Assembly (NCBI GenBank): GCA_937896115.1
Contig: CALBLB010000026.1
Coordinates: 1-13,684 of the forward strand
Length of the DNA stretch: 13,684 bases
Direction of reading: 5' to 3'
From: an uncultured Succinatimonas sp.
GTDB taxonomy: Bacteria > Pseudomonadota > Gammaproteobacteria > Enterobacterales > Succinivibrionaceae
The notes under the pieces are model-generated. The model had not been told where the DNA came from and ran no database searches. It was given only the letters and a program-made list of their open reading frames with translations. The translations under genes were made by a program, and so were the position numbers. This document shows, piece by piece, positions 6,806-13,518 of this stretch; the stretch's first letter is position 1; each line of letters opens with the position of its first letter.

Positions 6806-6893
6806 GGAGACTGCAATAACTTCAGATGAGAAAAAAGACTTGTGTATATGCGACAAAAGGCATTAAGACGCTAGATATTTGAAAAATTATGGA

Positions 6894-6899
6894 TATACT
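6894..6899 (+). promoter_or_regulatory. Candidate -10 box for hupA
   Basis: TATACT followed by ATAGCGCGG gives a plausible -10 with a GC-rich discriminator, as expected for a growth-rate-controlled gene. The -35 region (around 6871-6876, CTAGAT) matches poorly. It would give a hupA leader of about 115 nt. The wider 347-bp gap 6674-7020 otherwise holds only the sites listed separately and no gene. Confidence 0.35.
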
Positions 6900-6929
6900 A
6901 TAGCGCGGTCGTTTTTCTGGTAAAACAAA

Positions 6930-6978
6930 ATCCTGATAACGAACCCCGATTCTGAACTTTCAGGATAAAAGATCCTGA
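6930..6978 (+). promoter_or_regulatory. hupA leader with alternative hairpins
   Basis: TCAGGAT (6960-6966) has two exact partners: ATCCTGA at 6930-6936 (23-nt loop) and ATCCTGA at 6972-6978 (5-nt loop). Only one can form at a time. A further small hairpin CGGCA/TGCCG (6991-6995 with 6999-7003) lies just before the hupA Shine-Dalgarno AGGA (7011-7014, 6-nt spacer). Confidence 0.5.
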
Positions 6979-7020
6979 GAAAAATAAAGCCGGCAATTTG
7001 CCGCATGGAAAGGAAAAAAG

Positions 7021-7296
7021 ATGAACAAGTCCGAACTCGTTACCCAGATTTCAAAGCGTTCCAATCTGCCTCTTGCCACTTCCCGCATTGTGCTTCAGGC
7101 TCTGACTGATTCTATCAGCGAGGCTCTGGCTGCAGGTGATCGTGTGCAACTCGTAGGTTTCGGTACTTTCAAAGTCACTGAGCGTGCCGCTCGTGAGGGC
7201 CGTAATCCTCAGACCGGTGATGTGATCGAGATCCCTGCTACCAAAACCCCTTCTTTCAGCGCCGGTGCCGAACTTAAGAAAGCGGTAAATCAGTGA
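7021..7296 (+). CDS. hupA: HU-family DNA-binding protein
   Basis: Small histone-like dimer that bends and compacts DNA in the nucleoid. Seen: 91 aa, usual for HU, starting MNKSELV with AGGA 6 nt upstream of the ATG. The body helices are followed by QLVGFGTFKV (43-52), the beta-arm RNPQTG (61-66) whose P63 is the intercalating proline, and a basic C-terminal helix (AELKKAVN). It is named hupA from its neighbourhood (yjaG and purHD nearby, as in E. coli); by residues it is as close to HU-beta (VTERAAREGRNPQTG), and only one HU may be present in this organism. Divergent from purH, single-gene transcript ending at the terminator 25 bp downstream. Codon use is strongly biased, as expected for an abundant protein. 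Confidence 0.95.
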   Translation: MNKSELVTQISKRSNLPLATSRIVLQALTDSISEALAAGDRVQLVGFGTFKVTERAAREGRNPQTGDVIEIPATKTPSFSAGAELKKAVNQ

Positions 7297-7320
7297 TCAG
7301 TCTGAATGAAGAAAAAGAGG

Positions 7321-7346
7321 CGCTGCAGTAATGCAGCGTTTTTTTT
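7321..7346 (+). terminator. Rho-independent terminator of hupA
   Basis: CGCTGCA (7321-7327) and TGCAGCG (7332-7338) form a perfect 7-bp stem with a GTAA tetraloop, followed at once by T8 (7339-7346). Confidence 0.95.
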
Positions 7347-7381
7347 CGTTTGAACGTCGATGGCTTCAAATATCATGCGCT

Positions 7382-7409
7382 TTGGTTTGGGTAAAATGTA
7401 GCTTAAATT
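7382..7409 (+). promoter_or_regulatory. Candidate promoter for pgm
   Basis: TTGGTT (7382-7387) and TAAATT (7404-7409) are 16 nt apart, downstream of the hupA terminator and 50 nt upstream of the pgm start. A short hairpin CCCG-ATA-CGGG (7415-7425) lies at the expected start of the transcript. Moderate match only. Confidence 0.4.
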
Positions 7410-7460
7410 CGGTACCCGATACGGGCGTATGTTAATTTTCGAGGATTTAAGAGGTTTTGC

Positions 7461-9110
7461 ATGGCAATTCATGAGCGTGCCGGTCAAAAGGCCGGTTTAG
7501 AAGATCTGATCAATATCCCGCGCCTGATGGCTGCTTATTATTTGAATCATCCAGATCTTGATGATCCGGAAAATTTGGTAGCGTTCGGAACTTCGGGGCA
7601 CAGAGGCTCTTCGCTTAACGGCTCTTTCAATGAAGATCATATTTTGGCGATCTCTCAGGCTATAGCCGAGTACCGTCATAAGGAAAATATCACCGGTCCT
7701 TTGTTCATCGGTATGGATACCCATGCACTTTCAGAAGCGGCTTTGGCTACGGCAGTAGAGGTGTTAGGAGCGAACGGTGTTGAGGTGAGAGTAGAGAAGG
7801 ATCACGGTTATACTCCCACGCCGTCGGTATCTTTTGCCATTTTGAATTACAACAAAAACCGCAGCGAAGGTCTGGCTGACGGTATAGTCATCACTCCGTC
7901 ACACAATCCTCCGTCAAACGGCGGTTTTAAATACAATCCTACCGACGGCGGTCCTGCCGGAACGGAAATCACTTCATGGGTACAAAACCGCGCCAATGAG
8001 ATCCTGCGTAACAAGCTTAAGGACGTTAAACGTATTTCTTACGAAAAAGCCTGCAAATTACCTAACGTTAAAGAGCACGACATGCTAAGTCAGTATGTGA
8101 ATGCTTTAGGGGAAATCATCGATATGGAGGCAATTTCAGGATCCGGTATACGTATGGGAGTTGATCCTTTGGGCGGATCAGGACTTTATTATTGGGATCG
8201 CATTGCCGACAAATATAAGCTCAATATCAAAGTAGTAAATTACGCCGTCGATCCTACCTTCTCCTTTATGTGCATAGACAGGGACGGCAAAATACGTATG
8301 GATTGTTCAAGTCCTTATGCTATGGCCGGTCTTATCAAACTTAAGGATGAGTTTGATATAGCCTGGGGTAATGATCCTGATTATGATCGCCACGGCATCG
8401 TCTGTCACAGCGGTTTGATGAACCCCAATCATTATTTGTCTGCTGCCATCAATTACATCTATACCCATCGTAAAGATTGGCCGTCAGCTGCTATGGTCGG
8501 CAAGACCGTGGTGTCCTCAAGCATGATGAATCGTGTAGCCGAAGGATTAGGGCGTAAAGCCTATGAAGTACCGGTAGGATTTAAGTGGTTTGTTCCTGGG
8601 CTGTTTTCAAAAGCCTTGGCTTTCGGATGTGAAGAAAGTGCCGGAGCTTCTTTCCTGCGCAAAGACGGATCGGTATGGACTACTGACAAGGACGGGATTA
8701 TCGCCTCGTTGCTGTCTGCTGAAATGCTGGCAGTTACCGGACGTGATCCTTCGGAGCATTATGAGGAGTTGGTAAGCAAATACGGCCGTCCTTTCTATAA
8801 CCGTGTGGATGCACCGGCAAGTCCTGCTGCCAAAGCCGCACTTAAGAAACTTGATCCTTCTGCAGTTGAAGCTTCATCTTTGGCCGGAGAGAGCATCGAA
8901 CAGAAATTAACCTGTGCTCCCGGTAACGGCGCAGCCATAGGCGGTTTGAAGGTGGTTACTAAAAACGGTTGGTTTGCCGCTCGTCCTTCAGGAACTGAAA
9001 ACGTGTATAAAATCTACATGGAAAGCTTCAAGAGTGAGGAGCATTTAAAGTCAATCGAACTTGAAGCTCAGGAAATAGTGAACGCAGCTTTGAAAAAAGC
9101 CGGAGTTTGA
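7461..9110 (+). CDS. pgm: Phosphoglucomutase (alpha-D-glucose phosphate-specific)
   Basis: Interconverts glucose 1-phosphate and glucose 6-phosphate through a phosphoserine enzyme, linking glycolysis with glycogen, trehalose and UDP-glucose synthesis; cytosolic. Seen: 549 aa against about 546 for E. coli Pgm, with conserved starts (MAIH-RAGQ). Motifs in order: FGTSGHRGS (42-50), the catalytic serine S147 in TPSHNPP (145-151), the Mg-binding DPDYDRHG (305-312), the sugar-binding EESAG (391-395) and the phosphate-binding RPSGTE (508-513). The start is ATG 7461 with GAGG 6 nt upstream. It is transcribed alone between the hupA terminator and the shared terminator at 9144-9172. Confidence 0.98.
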   Translation: MAIHERAGQKAGLEDLINIPRLMAAYYLNHPDLDDPENLVAFGTSGHRGSSLNGSFNEDHILAISQAIAEYRHKENITGPLFIGMDTHALSEAALATAVEVLGANGVEVRVEKDHGYTPTPSVSFAILNYNKNRSEGLADGIVITPSHNPPSNGGFKYNPTDGGPAGTEITSWVQNRANEILRNKLKDVKRISYEKACKLPNVKEHDMLSQYVNALGEIIDMEAISGSGIRMGVDPLGGSGLYYWDRIADKYKLNIKVVNYAVDPTFSFMCIDRDGKIRMDCSSPYAMAGLIKLKDEFDIAWGNDPDYDRHGIVCHSGLMNPNHYLSAAINYIYTHRKDWPSAAMVGKTVVSSSMMNRVAEGLGRKAYEVPVGFKWFVPGLFSKALAFGCEESAGASFLRKDGSVWTTDKDGIIASLLSAEMLAVTGRDPSEHYEELVSKYGRPFYNRVDAPASPAAKAALKKLDPSAVEASSLAGESIEQKLTCAPGNGAAIGGLKVVTKNGWFAARPSGTENVYKIYMESFKSEEHLKSIELEAQEIVNAALKKAGV

Positions 9111-9143
9111 CTGAAAGCTTTCTTGCGTTAAGCATGTAAAAAT

Positions 9144-9172
9144 AAGGCGGAAGGTTATAAATCTCCCGCCTT
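9144..9172. terminator. Bidirectional terminator between pgm and the oxidoreductase operon
   Basis: AAGGCGG (9144-9150) pairs with CCGCCTT (9166-9172). The plus strand continues TTTATT for pgm, and the minus strand continues ATTTTTAC for the convergent operon. The 15-nt loop is larger than usual. Confidence 0.8.
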
Positions 9173-9180
9173 TTATTAAA

Positions 9181-10110
9181 TCAAGGCAGATCGTTTCCTG
9201 CCGCAAGATACAGCTCGTACCATTCTTCGCGAGTTAGTTTGATCTCTGATGCCTTGGCAGAATCGGCAACACGCTTTTCTTTGGTGGTACCGATGACAGC
9301 CTGCATTTTCCCAGAATATCTTAATACCCAGGCTATGGCCACGGCAGTGGCGCTTACTCCGTATTTTTGTGCAATCTTATCAAGGGCTGCGTTTAATTTC
9401 AGGTAATGCGGATCTCCTATGAAAACACCTTTGAAGAAACCGTGTTGCATGACTGACCATGCCTGGACGGCCATATCATGCATACGGCAATGTTCAAGTA
9501 CGCCGCCGTCATGCATAACCGAGGCTTCATTATCCATATTGACGTTGAAACCAGCATCTATCATTACCGTGTGGCAAATGCTCATTTGGACTTGATCGGC
9601 ACAAAGAGGTACGTCCAGTTCAGACTGCAAAAGCTTCATTTGCGCAGGAGAGAAGTTGCTGACTCCGAATTCGCGTACTTTGCCTGAACTTCTTAAAGAA
9701 CAAAAAGCTTCGCAGATCTCTTCAGGCTCCATAAGCGCATCGGGACGGTGCAGAAGCAGGCTGTCAAGATGATCGGTTTTTAGACGTTTCAAGCTTGCAT
9801 CCACAGCATCCAATATGTGTTTTTTTGAAAAATCAAAATAGTAGAAAGGATCTTTTACTATGCCGCATTTGGATTGCAAAAACACTTTATTGCGCAGACT
9901 CTTGTCATATTCAAATGCATCTCCCAACAGAGTTTCCGCTTTGCCTTTGGTGTAGCAGTCGGCAATGTCCAGCATATTGATGCCGTTGTCCAAGGCGACG
10001 TTTACCAATGAAGCAACTTTTTCACCGTTTCCAAGCTCCGGTATGCGCATCAGGCCCAAAACCACGTTGGATACCCGGCTTTTGCTTTGCCCGAATTCTA
10101 TATATTTCAT
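9181..10110 (-). CDS. Aldo-keto reductase, YdhF-like
   Basis: NAD(P)H-dependent reductase of the aldo-keto reductase (TIM-barrel) superfamily, cytosolic; the substrate is unknown. Seen: 309 aa, normal length. The catalytic tetrad is in place: D48 and Y53 (MLDIADCY), K81 (LQSKCG) and H121 (LLLHRPD). GKVREFGVSNFSPAQ follows, then QVQMS, a late AWVLRYSGKMQAVIGTTKEK cofactor-binding region, and a C-terminal KLTREEWYELYLAA that fits E. coli YdhF closely. Start ATG 10110 has only a weak AGG about 9 nt upstream. It is the last gene of a four-gene run, 15 nt after the hydroxyacid dehydrogenase, and ends next to the shared terminator. An oddity: residues 184-202 form a short insert (VMIDAGFNVNMDNEASVM) not in the YdhF I remember. 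Confidence 0.88.
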   Translation of the reverse strand: MKYIEFGQSKSRVSNVVLGLMRIPELGNGEKVASLVNVALDNGINMLDIADCYTKGKAETLLGDAFEYDKSLRNKVFLQSKCGIVKDPFYYFDFSKKHILDAVDASLKRLKTDHLDSLLLHRPDALMEPEEICEAFCSLRSSGKVREFGVSNFSPAQMKLLQSELDVPLCADQVQMSICHTVMIDAGFNVNMDNEASVMHDGGVLEHCRMHDMAVQAWSVMQHGFFKGVFIGDPHYLKLNAALDKIAQKYGVSATAVAIAWVLRYSGKMQAVIGTTKEKRVADSAKASEIKLTREEWYELYLAAGNDLP

Positions 10111-10125
10111 ATGATTTGCCTAAAA

Positions 10126-11055
10126 TTAGTGAAGGATCTCGTTTTTAAGAGCTTTTCCGTTTAGCAGAGCTTCAAGATTGAATGCTGCTATTTTTATGAT
10201 GCGTTCAAAGGTTTCTTGTAAAAAGAAATTGCCGGCTACATGCGGAGTGATGAAAAGATTGGGAATATCCCATAATTTGCTGTCTTTGGGCAAAGGCTCA
10301 GGAGAAGTCACGTCCAAAGCAGCTGCTGCAAGATGTCCGCTTTGCAATGCGTTTTCCAAGGCATCCTGATCGACGCTTGATCCGCGTCCGCAATTTATGA
10401 AATAAGCTCCCTGTTTCATGAGTGCAAAACGCTCATGATTAAAAATTTTTGCAGTGGCAGGACCGCCGGGAAGTACCGAGGCGACGATATCGGCGCGCGG
10501 GAGTACCTTTTCCAAATTATCCATGGTGTACTGCTCATCAAGGTATTCAGGTTTGGTTGCATTGGAACGACGCAGACCGATCACGCATTTTGCTCCCAAA
10601 GCCTTTACTTTGCGGGCATACTCACCGCCTATGTCACCCATGCCCAGTACGGCTATCGTGGCACCTTCAACTGAAGATACGCTGCCGCAGTCGCTCCAGT
10701 CTTTGGCTTTTTGTTTGTCACGGTATAGTTCAAGTTTGCGAACTAGCGCAAAGGTAAGAGCCAGCATGTGTTCGCCTACCGTAAGGCCGTAAGCCCCTTT
10801 GGCATTGCAAAGATGCATGCTCTTAGGACTTACTCCTGCTGCAGTGTAGGCTTCATAGCCTGCTGAGTTTAATTGCAACAATCTGACTTTGCTGTCTTTG
10901 AGCATGGCAGCCGGCACGTTTCCTATGACGATGTCCGCATCGTCAAGTGATGAAGGATGTTCGTCGTAGATAAATTCACATTTTCCGCAAGCAGCCTTGG
11001 TCAGAAGTTGCTTGTGGCTGTCTTTAACCGGCAGTACGCATAAAACTTTTAACAT
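10126..11055 (-). CDS. D-isomer-specific 2-hydroxyacid dehydrogenase
   Basis: NAD(P)-dependent interconversion of a 2-oxo acid and a D-2-hydroxy acid (glyoxylate/hydroxypyruvate-reductase type); cytosolic, exact substrate unknown. Seen: 309 aa, in the GhrA-like short range. The NAD-binding domain is inserted from about residue 95. The fingerprint LGMGDIG is at 137-143. Catalytic residues are R224 in NCGRGSSVD, E253 in SPEPLP and H272 in TPHVAG. The start is ATG 11055, fixed by AAGGAG with a 5-nt spacer. It lies 16 nt downstream of the 6-phosphogluconate-dehydrogenase-like gene and 15 nt upstream of the aldo-keto reductase. Confidence 0.92.
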   Translation of the reverse strand: MLKVLCVLPVKDSHKQLLTKAACGKCEFIYDEHPSSLDDADIVIGNVPAAMLKDSKVRLLQLNSAGYEAYTAAGVSPKSMHLCNAKGAYGLTVGEHMLALTFALVRKLELYRDKQKAKDWSDCGSVSSVEGATIAVLGMGDIGGEYARKVKALGAKCVIGLRRSNATKPEYLDEQYTMDNLEKVLPRADIVASVLPGGPATAKIFNHERFALMKQGAYFINCGRGSSVDQDALENALQSGHLAAAALDVTSPEPLPKDSKLWDIPNLFITPHVAGNFFLQETFERIIKIAAFNLEALLNGKALKNEILH

Positions 11056-11071
11056 TTTATCTCCTTCTTAA

Positions 11072-11950
11072 TTATGAATTTTTCTTGCGGTGTTCGCGAT
11101 AGAACCAGGTCAGAGCCTGAGTACCGTCGTCACCGTGTCCTTCAGCTTCCATGGTTGCGTAGCAATTCATGGCCTGACGCGATACGGCCAGATCAAGACC
11201 GCTGCCTTCAAGCTCTGCATAGGCGTTTTTCAAATCCTTAACAAGATAGCGCAACGCACCTCCAGGAGTTTTGTCTCCTTGTAGGATCTTCTCGCCGTAC
11301 AGATCCAAAGAAGCACAACGTGCAGCTCCAGGGGATACAGATTGTAAAACAGCCTTAAGATCAAGTCCCTTTTCTATGGCATAGGCAAAACCTTCACACA
11401 TTCCGGCAAGTTGACCTGCCACCATGATCTGGTTTACAAGTTTGGTATGCTGTCCGTATCCAGCTGGTCCTTCGTAGGTTACGGTTGCAGACACTGCTTT
11501 TAGTATCGGCTTTACCTTTTCCAAAGTCTCAAGTTTACCGCCTGCAAAAAGCGACAAGGTTCCTGCTTCGGCACCTTTTTGTCCGCCTGAAACAGGCATA
11601 TCCAAAGCTTCGCAACCGTAAAGTTCGGCTGCTTTGAAGATCTCCTGTGCAAGCGCCGGACTTGAAGAAGTACAGTCTATGAGTATCGTGCCTTTTTTTA
11701 CGTGTTTTAAGATCCCGTTCTCTCCGAAATACAGTTCCTTAACATCGGCAGGTCCGCCTACCATGGTAAATACAATGTCGGCGTCTGCTACGGCAGAAAT
11801 CAGGCTGTCTTTTAATTGCAGTCCTGCTTGTACCAGCGAGTTTAACTTATCAGGATGTCTGGCCCATCCCTGTACGGTATAACCTTTTTTTAACAGATTT
11901 CTGACCATGGCCGATCCCATGATCCCAAGACCGATAAAACTGATTTTCAT
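11072..11950 (-). CDS. 3-hydroxyisobutyrate / tartronate-semialdehyde reductase family dehydrogenase
   Basis: NAD(P)-dependent beta-hydroxyacid dehydrogenase; relatives include GarR/GlxR (tartronate semialdehyde to D-glycerate) and MmsB. Seen: 292 aa from ATG 11950. The Rossmann motif GLGIMG is at 7-12, the substrate-binding DMPVSGGQKGAEAG at 117-130, and the catalytic lysine K170 with N173 in GQHTKLVNQ. The all-helical C-terminal domain continues to the end. GTG at 11956 is a possible start two codons earlier; neither start has a normally spaced Shine-Dalgarno, because a perfect AAGGAGG lies 35 nt upstream of the ATG with a hairpin between (see 11947-11992). The family call is firm; the substrate is not. 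In this operon a sugar-acid or hydroxy-acid route is plausible. Confidence 0.92.
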   Translation of the reverse strand: MKISFIGLGIMGSAMVRNLLKKGYTVQGWARHPDKLNSLVQAGLQLKDSLISAVADADIVFTMVGGPADVKELYFGENGILKHVKKGTILIDCTSSSPALAQEIFKAAELYGCEALDMPVSGGQKGAEAGTLSLFAGGKLETLEKVKPILKAVSATVTYEGPAGYGQHTKLVNQIMVAGQLAGMCEGFAYAIEKGLDLKAVLQSVSPGAARCASLDLYGEKILQGDKTPGGALRYLVKDLKNAYAELEGSGLDLAVSRQAMNCYATMEAEGHGDDGTQALTWFYREHRKKNS

Positions 11951-11992
11951 AAACACATGCGGAAAAGTTCAAAAATAAACCGCATCCTCCTT
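11947..11992 (-). promoter_or_regulatory. Hairpin between Shine-Dalgarno and start codon, with overlapping leader ORF
   Basis: On the minus strand AAGGAGG (11992-11986) abuts a 6-bp stem ATGCGG/CCGCAT (11985-11980 with 11962-11957; 17-nt loop), followed by GTGTTT and ATG 11950. Folding would shorten the effective spacing from 35 to 6 nt. The same segment also reads as a 12-codon ORF (ATG 11985, MRFIFELFRMCL, TGA 11949-11947) whose stop overlaps the ATG as ATGA; its own start touches the Shine-Dalgarno with no spacer, which disfavours it. Confidence 0.55.
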
Positions 11993-11995
11993 AAG

Positions 11996-12985
11996 TCATT
12001 TAAAAGTGATCCCCATTTGAGCACGGGCACTGTCCATAAGACCTTCTATGGCTAAGGTTTCGCTGTGAGGCATAGAAGGGCACTGAAGGGCACCTTTTTT
12101 GATACAGTCACAGCATTCACGCAATTCGTATTCAAAGCCGGTGAATTGTGACGGACGCTCCACGGTTTTAAGAAGCTTATACTGACCGTCGTATACTCGC
12201 AGTCTTTCCGGGTTGTTGATATTGTCGACTTCTATATAGCCTTTCGTCCCTTCGATCACTCCGCGGCGGTTTCCAACGACTAAGGCTGAAGATTGCAATG
12301 ATGCCATGCGACCGTCCTGCCACAAGAGCGTCAGGCTATCCTGCATATCAACTCCCAAAGCGTTCTTCTGACATGAAGCTTCCAATGACGCAGGCACTCC
12401 GAAGAACATTACGGCAAAATTTAGAGCATAGACCCCCAGATCCAGCAATGCACCTCCGGCAAGTTCCGGTTTGGCAATACGTTCCTTAGTTGAGATGGGA
12501 TAGGACAAATTGGCATGGATCATGAGTGCCTGGCCGATTATGCCGGATGCAAGTTCTTTAGCTATCATTTGTCGCATGGGCTGATAGCGGGTCCATATGG
12601 CTTCCGTGACCAGAACTTTTTTCTCTGCTGCAGCCTTGAAGATCTCAAGCGCTTCGTCATAGCTTACCGTAAAGGGTTTTTCAACCAGTACATGTTTGCC
12701 GTGTTTGATGGCCAATAAGGCATGTTCGCGATGAAAGTTGTGAGGAGTTGCAACGTAAATAAGAGAAATGTCCGGATCTGCGCACAATTCCTCATAACTT
12801 GCACAGGGACGGCAGTTTTCAAGTTTGTTGTTCTGAATGAAAGATAAAGCTTTGTCATAGCTTCTTGAGCCTACGGCGCCGATTTTTATCGACAGATCCC
12901 CGCTTGCATTTATAGCTTTGACGGTGGCAGCCATGACGGAAGCAATTTTTCCGGCTCCCAAGATCCCTAGTTTGACGGTGTTCAT
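11996..12985 (-). CDS. Gfo/Idh/MocA family NAD(P)-dependent oxidoreductase
   Basis: Sugar or cyclitol dehydrogenase superfamily; cytosolic; members oxidise sugars, inositols, sugar phosphates or trans-dihydrodiols. Seen: 329 aa. The N-terminal Rossmann fold has GAGKIA (10-15), ATPHNFHREHA (79-89) and the hallmark EKP (E102-K103-P104) in HVLVEKPF. The C-terminal alpha/beta domain has GGALLDLGVYAL (177-188) with the usual D182, G184 and Y186. By overall pattern (EAIWTRYQPM; GGALLDLGVY) it resembles the dihydrodiol-dehydrogenase-like branch. Start ATG 12985 with AGGAG 8 nt upstream. It heads the four-gene oxidoreductase run. A terminator ends 18 nt before its start codon, so its transcript must begin upstream of that terminator. 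Confidence 0.93.
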   Translation of the reverse strand: MNTVKLGILGAGKIASVMAATVKAINASGDLSIKIGAVGSRSYDKALSFIQNNKLENCRPCASYEELCADPDISLIYVATPHNFHREHALLAIKHGKHVLVEKPFTVSYDEALEIFKAAAEKKVLVTEAIWTRYQPMRQMIAKELASGIIGQALMIHANLSYPISTKERIAKPELAGGALLDLGVYALNFAVMFFGVPASLEASCQKNALGVDMQDSLTLLWQDGRMASLQSSALVVGNRRGVIEGTKGYIEVDNINNPERLRVYDGQYKLLKTVERPSQFTGFEYELRECCDCIKKGALQCPSMPHSETLAIEGLMDSARAQMGITFK

Positions 12986-13002
12986 AGGGAAAACTCCTGA
13001 CT

Positions 13003-13026
13003 AAAAAGCCCCGAATACGGGGCTTT
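13003..13026 (-). terminator. Terminator between the Dabb gene and the oxidoreductase operon
   Basis: On the minus strand AAAGCCCCG (13026-13018) pairs with CGGGGCTTT (13013-13005), a perfect 9-bp stem with a 4-nt loop, running into T5 (13007-13003, partly shared with the stem). It begins 9 nt after the Dabb stop codon. The plus strand also has a downstream T run (13030-13035), but no plus-strand gene precedes it. Confidence 0.9.
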
Positions 13027-13034
13027 GATCTTTT

Positions 13035-13319
13035 TTATTCGGTAAAATCAACGGCGATACGTGCGGTTCTGATTGGTTTGCACAATGCGGCCACGGCCAA
13101 ATGACGCGGATCTTGTGCATAGCTTGCCAGATCTTCCATATTGTCAAAACGGCAGATAAGTGCTCCGGTGATCCCCTCTTTGTCATTTTCGTTGTAGTGA
13201 GTTTCAACGGAGCGCAGGCATTCTACGACTCCCATCAGTCCTTCAAGACCTTTTAAAAACTCTTTGACTTCTTTTTGGGTGCCGGGTTTGAACTGCCAAG
13301 TGACTATATGTTTGACCAT
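13035..13319 (-). CDS. Dabb (stress-responsive A/B barrel) domain protein
   Basis: Small ferredoxin-like alpha+beta barrel protein; members of this family are stress proteins or small enzymes, and the role of single-domain bacterial ones is mostly unknown. Seen: 94 aa, the whole length being one Dabb domain. MVKHIVTWQFKPG opens it (family H4), then LEGLMGVVE, an ALICRFDNMEDLASYAQDPRH segment (53-73) with Y67 and H73, and a closing R...VDF strand. Start ATG 13319 with AAGGAG 8 nt upstream. It is first in the minus-strand unit and may be co-transcribed with the oxidoreductases through the intervening terminator, which would suggest a role in the same pathway; this is inference. Confidence 0.85.
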   Translation of the reverse strand: MVKHIVTWQFKPGTQKEVKEFLKGLEGLMGVVECLRSVETHYNENDKEGITGALICRFDNMEDLASYAQDPRHLAVAALCKPIRTARIAVDFTE

Positions 13320-13484
13320 GATGTGATCTCCTTTTTCGTTGAAAAAGATGGATTAGAAGATTTTGCGAGGATTTCTGCTGAAGTCATTCGCAATTTTCAT
13401 TTTAGAACGAAAGCCGTACCAAATTTTCGCCATGCAAAAAAAAGCAAAAACAGCAATTTTTGGCTTTAACTTGAGAATATTGCC

Positions 13485-13512
13485 TTAAAACACGCCTTTT
13501 TTTGGGTATAAT
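13485..13512 (+). promoter_or_regulatory. Strong promoter with GC-rich discriminator
   Basis: A perfect TATAAT (13507-13512) is preceded at 16 nt by TTAAAA (13485-13490), a partial -35 match. Upstream lie A and T tracts (13422-13460) that resemble UP elements. The bases after the -10 (ACGCCGCCG) form a GC-rich discriminator as seen in rRNA, tRNA and ribosomal-protein promoters under stringent control. The gene served is beyond the window. Nothing else is seen in 13320-13484 apart from the Dabb ribosome-binding site. Confidence 0.65.
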
Positions 13513-13518
13513 ACGCCG

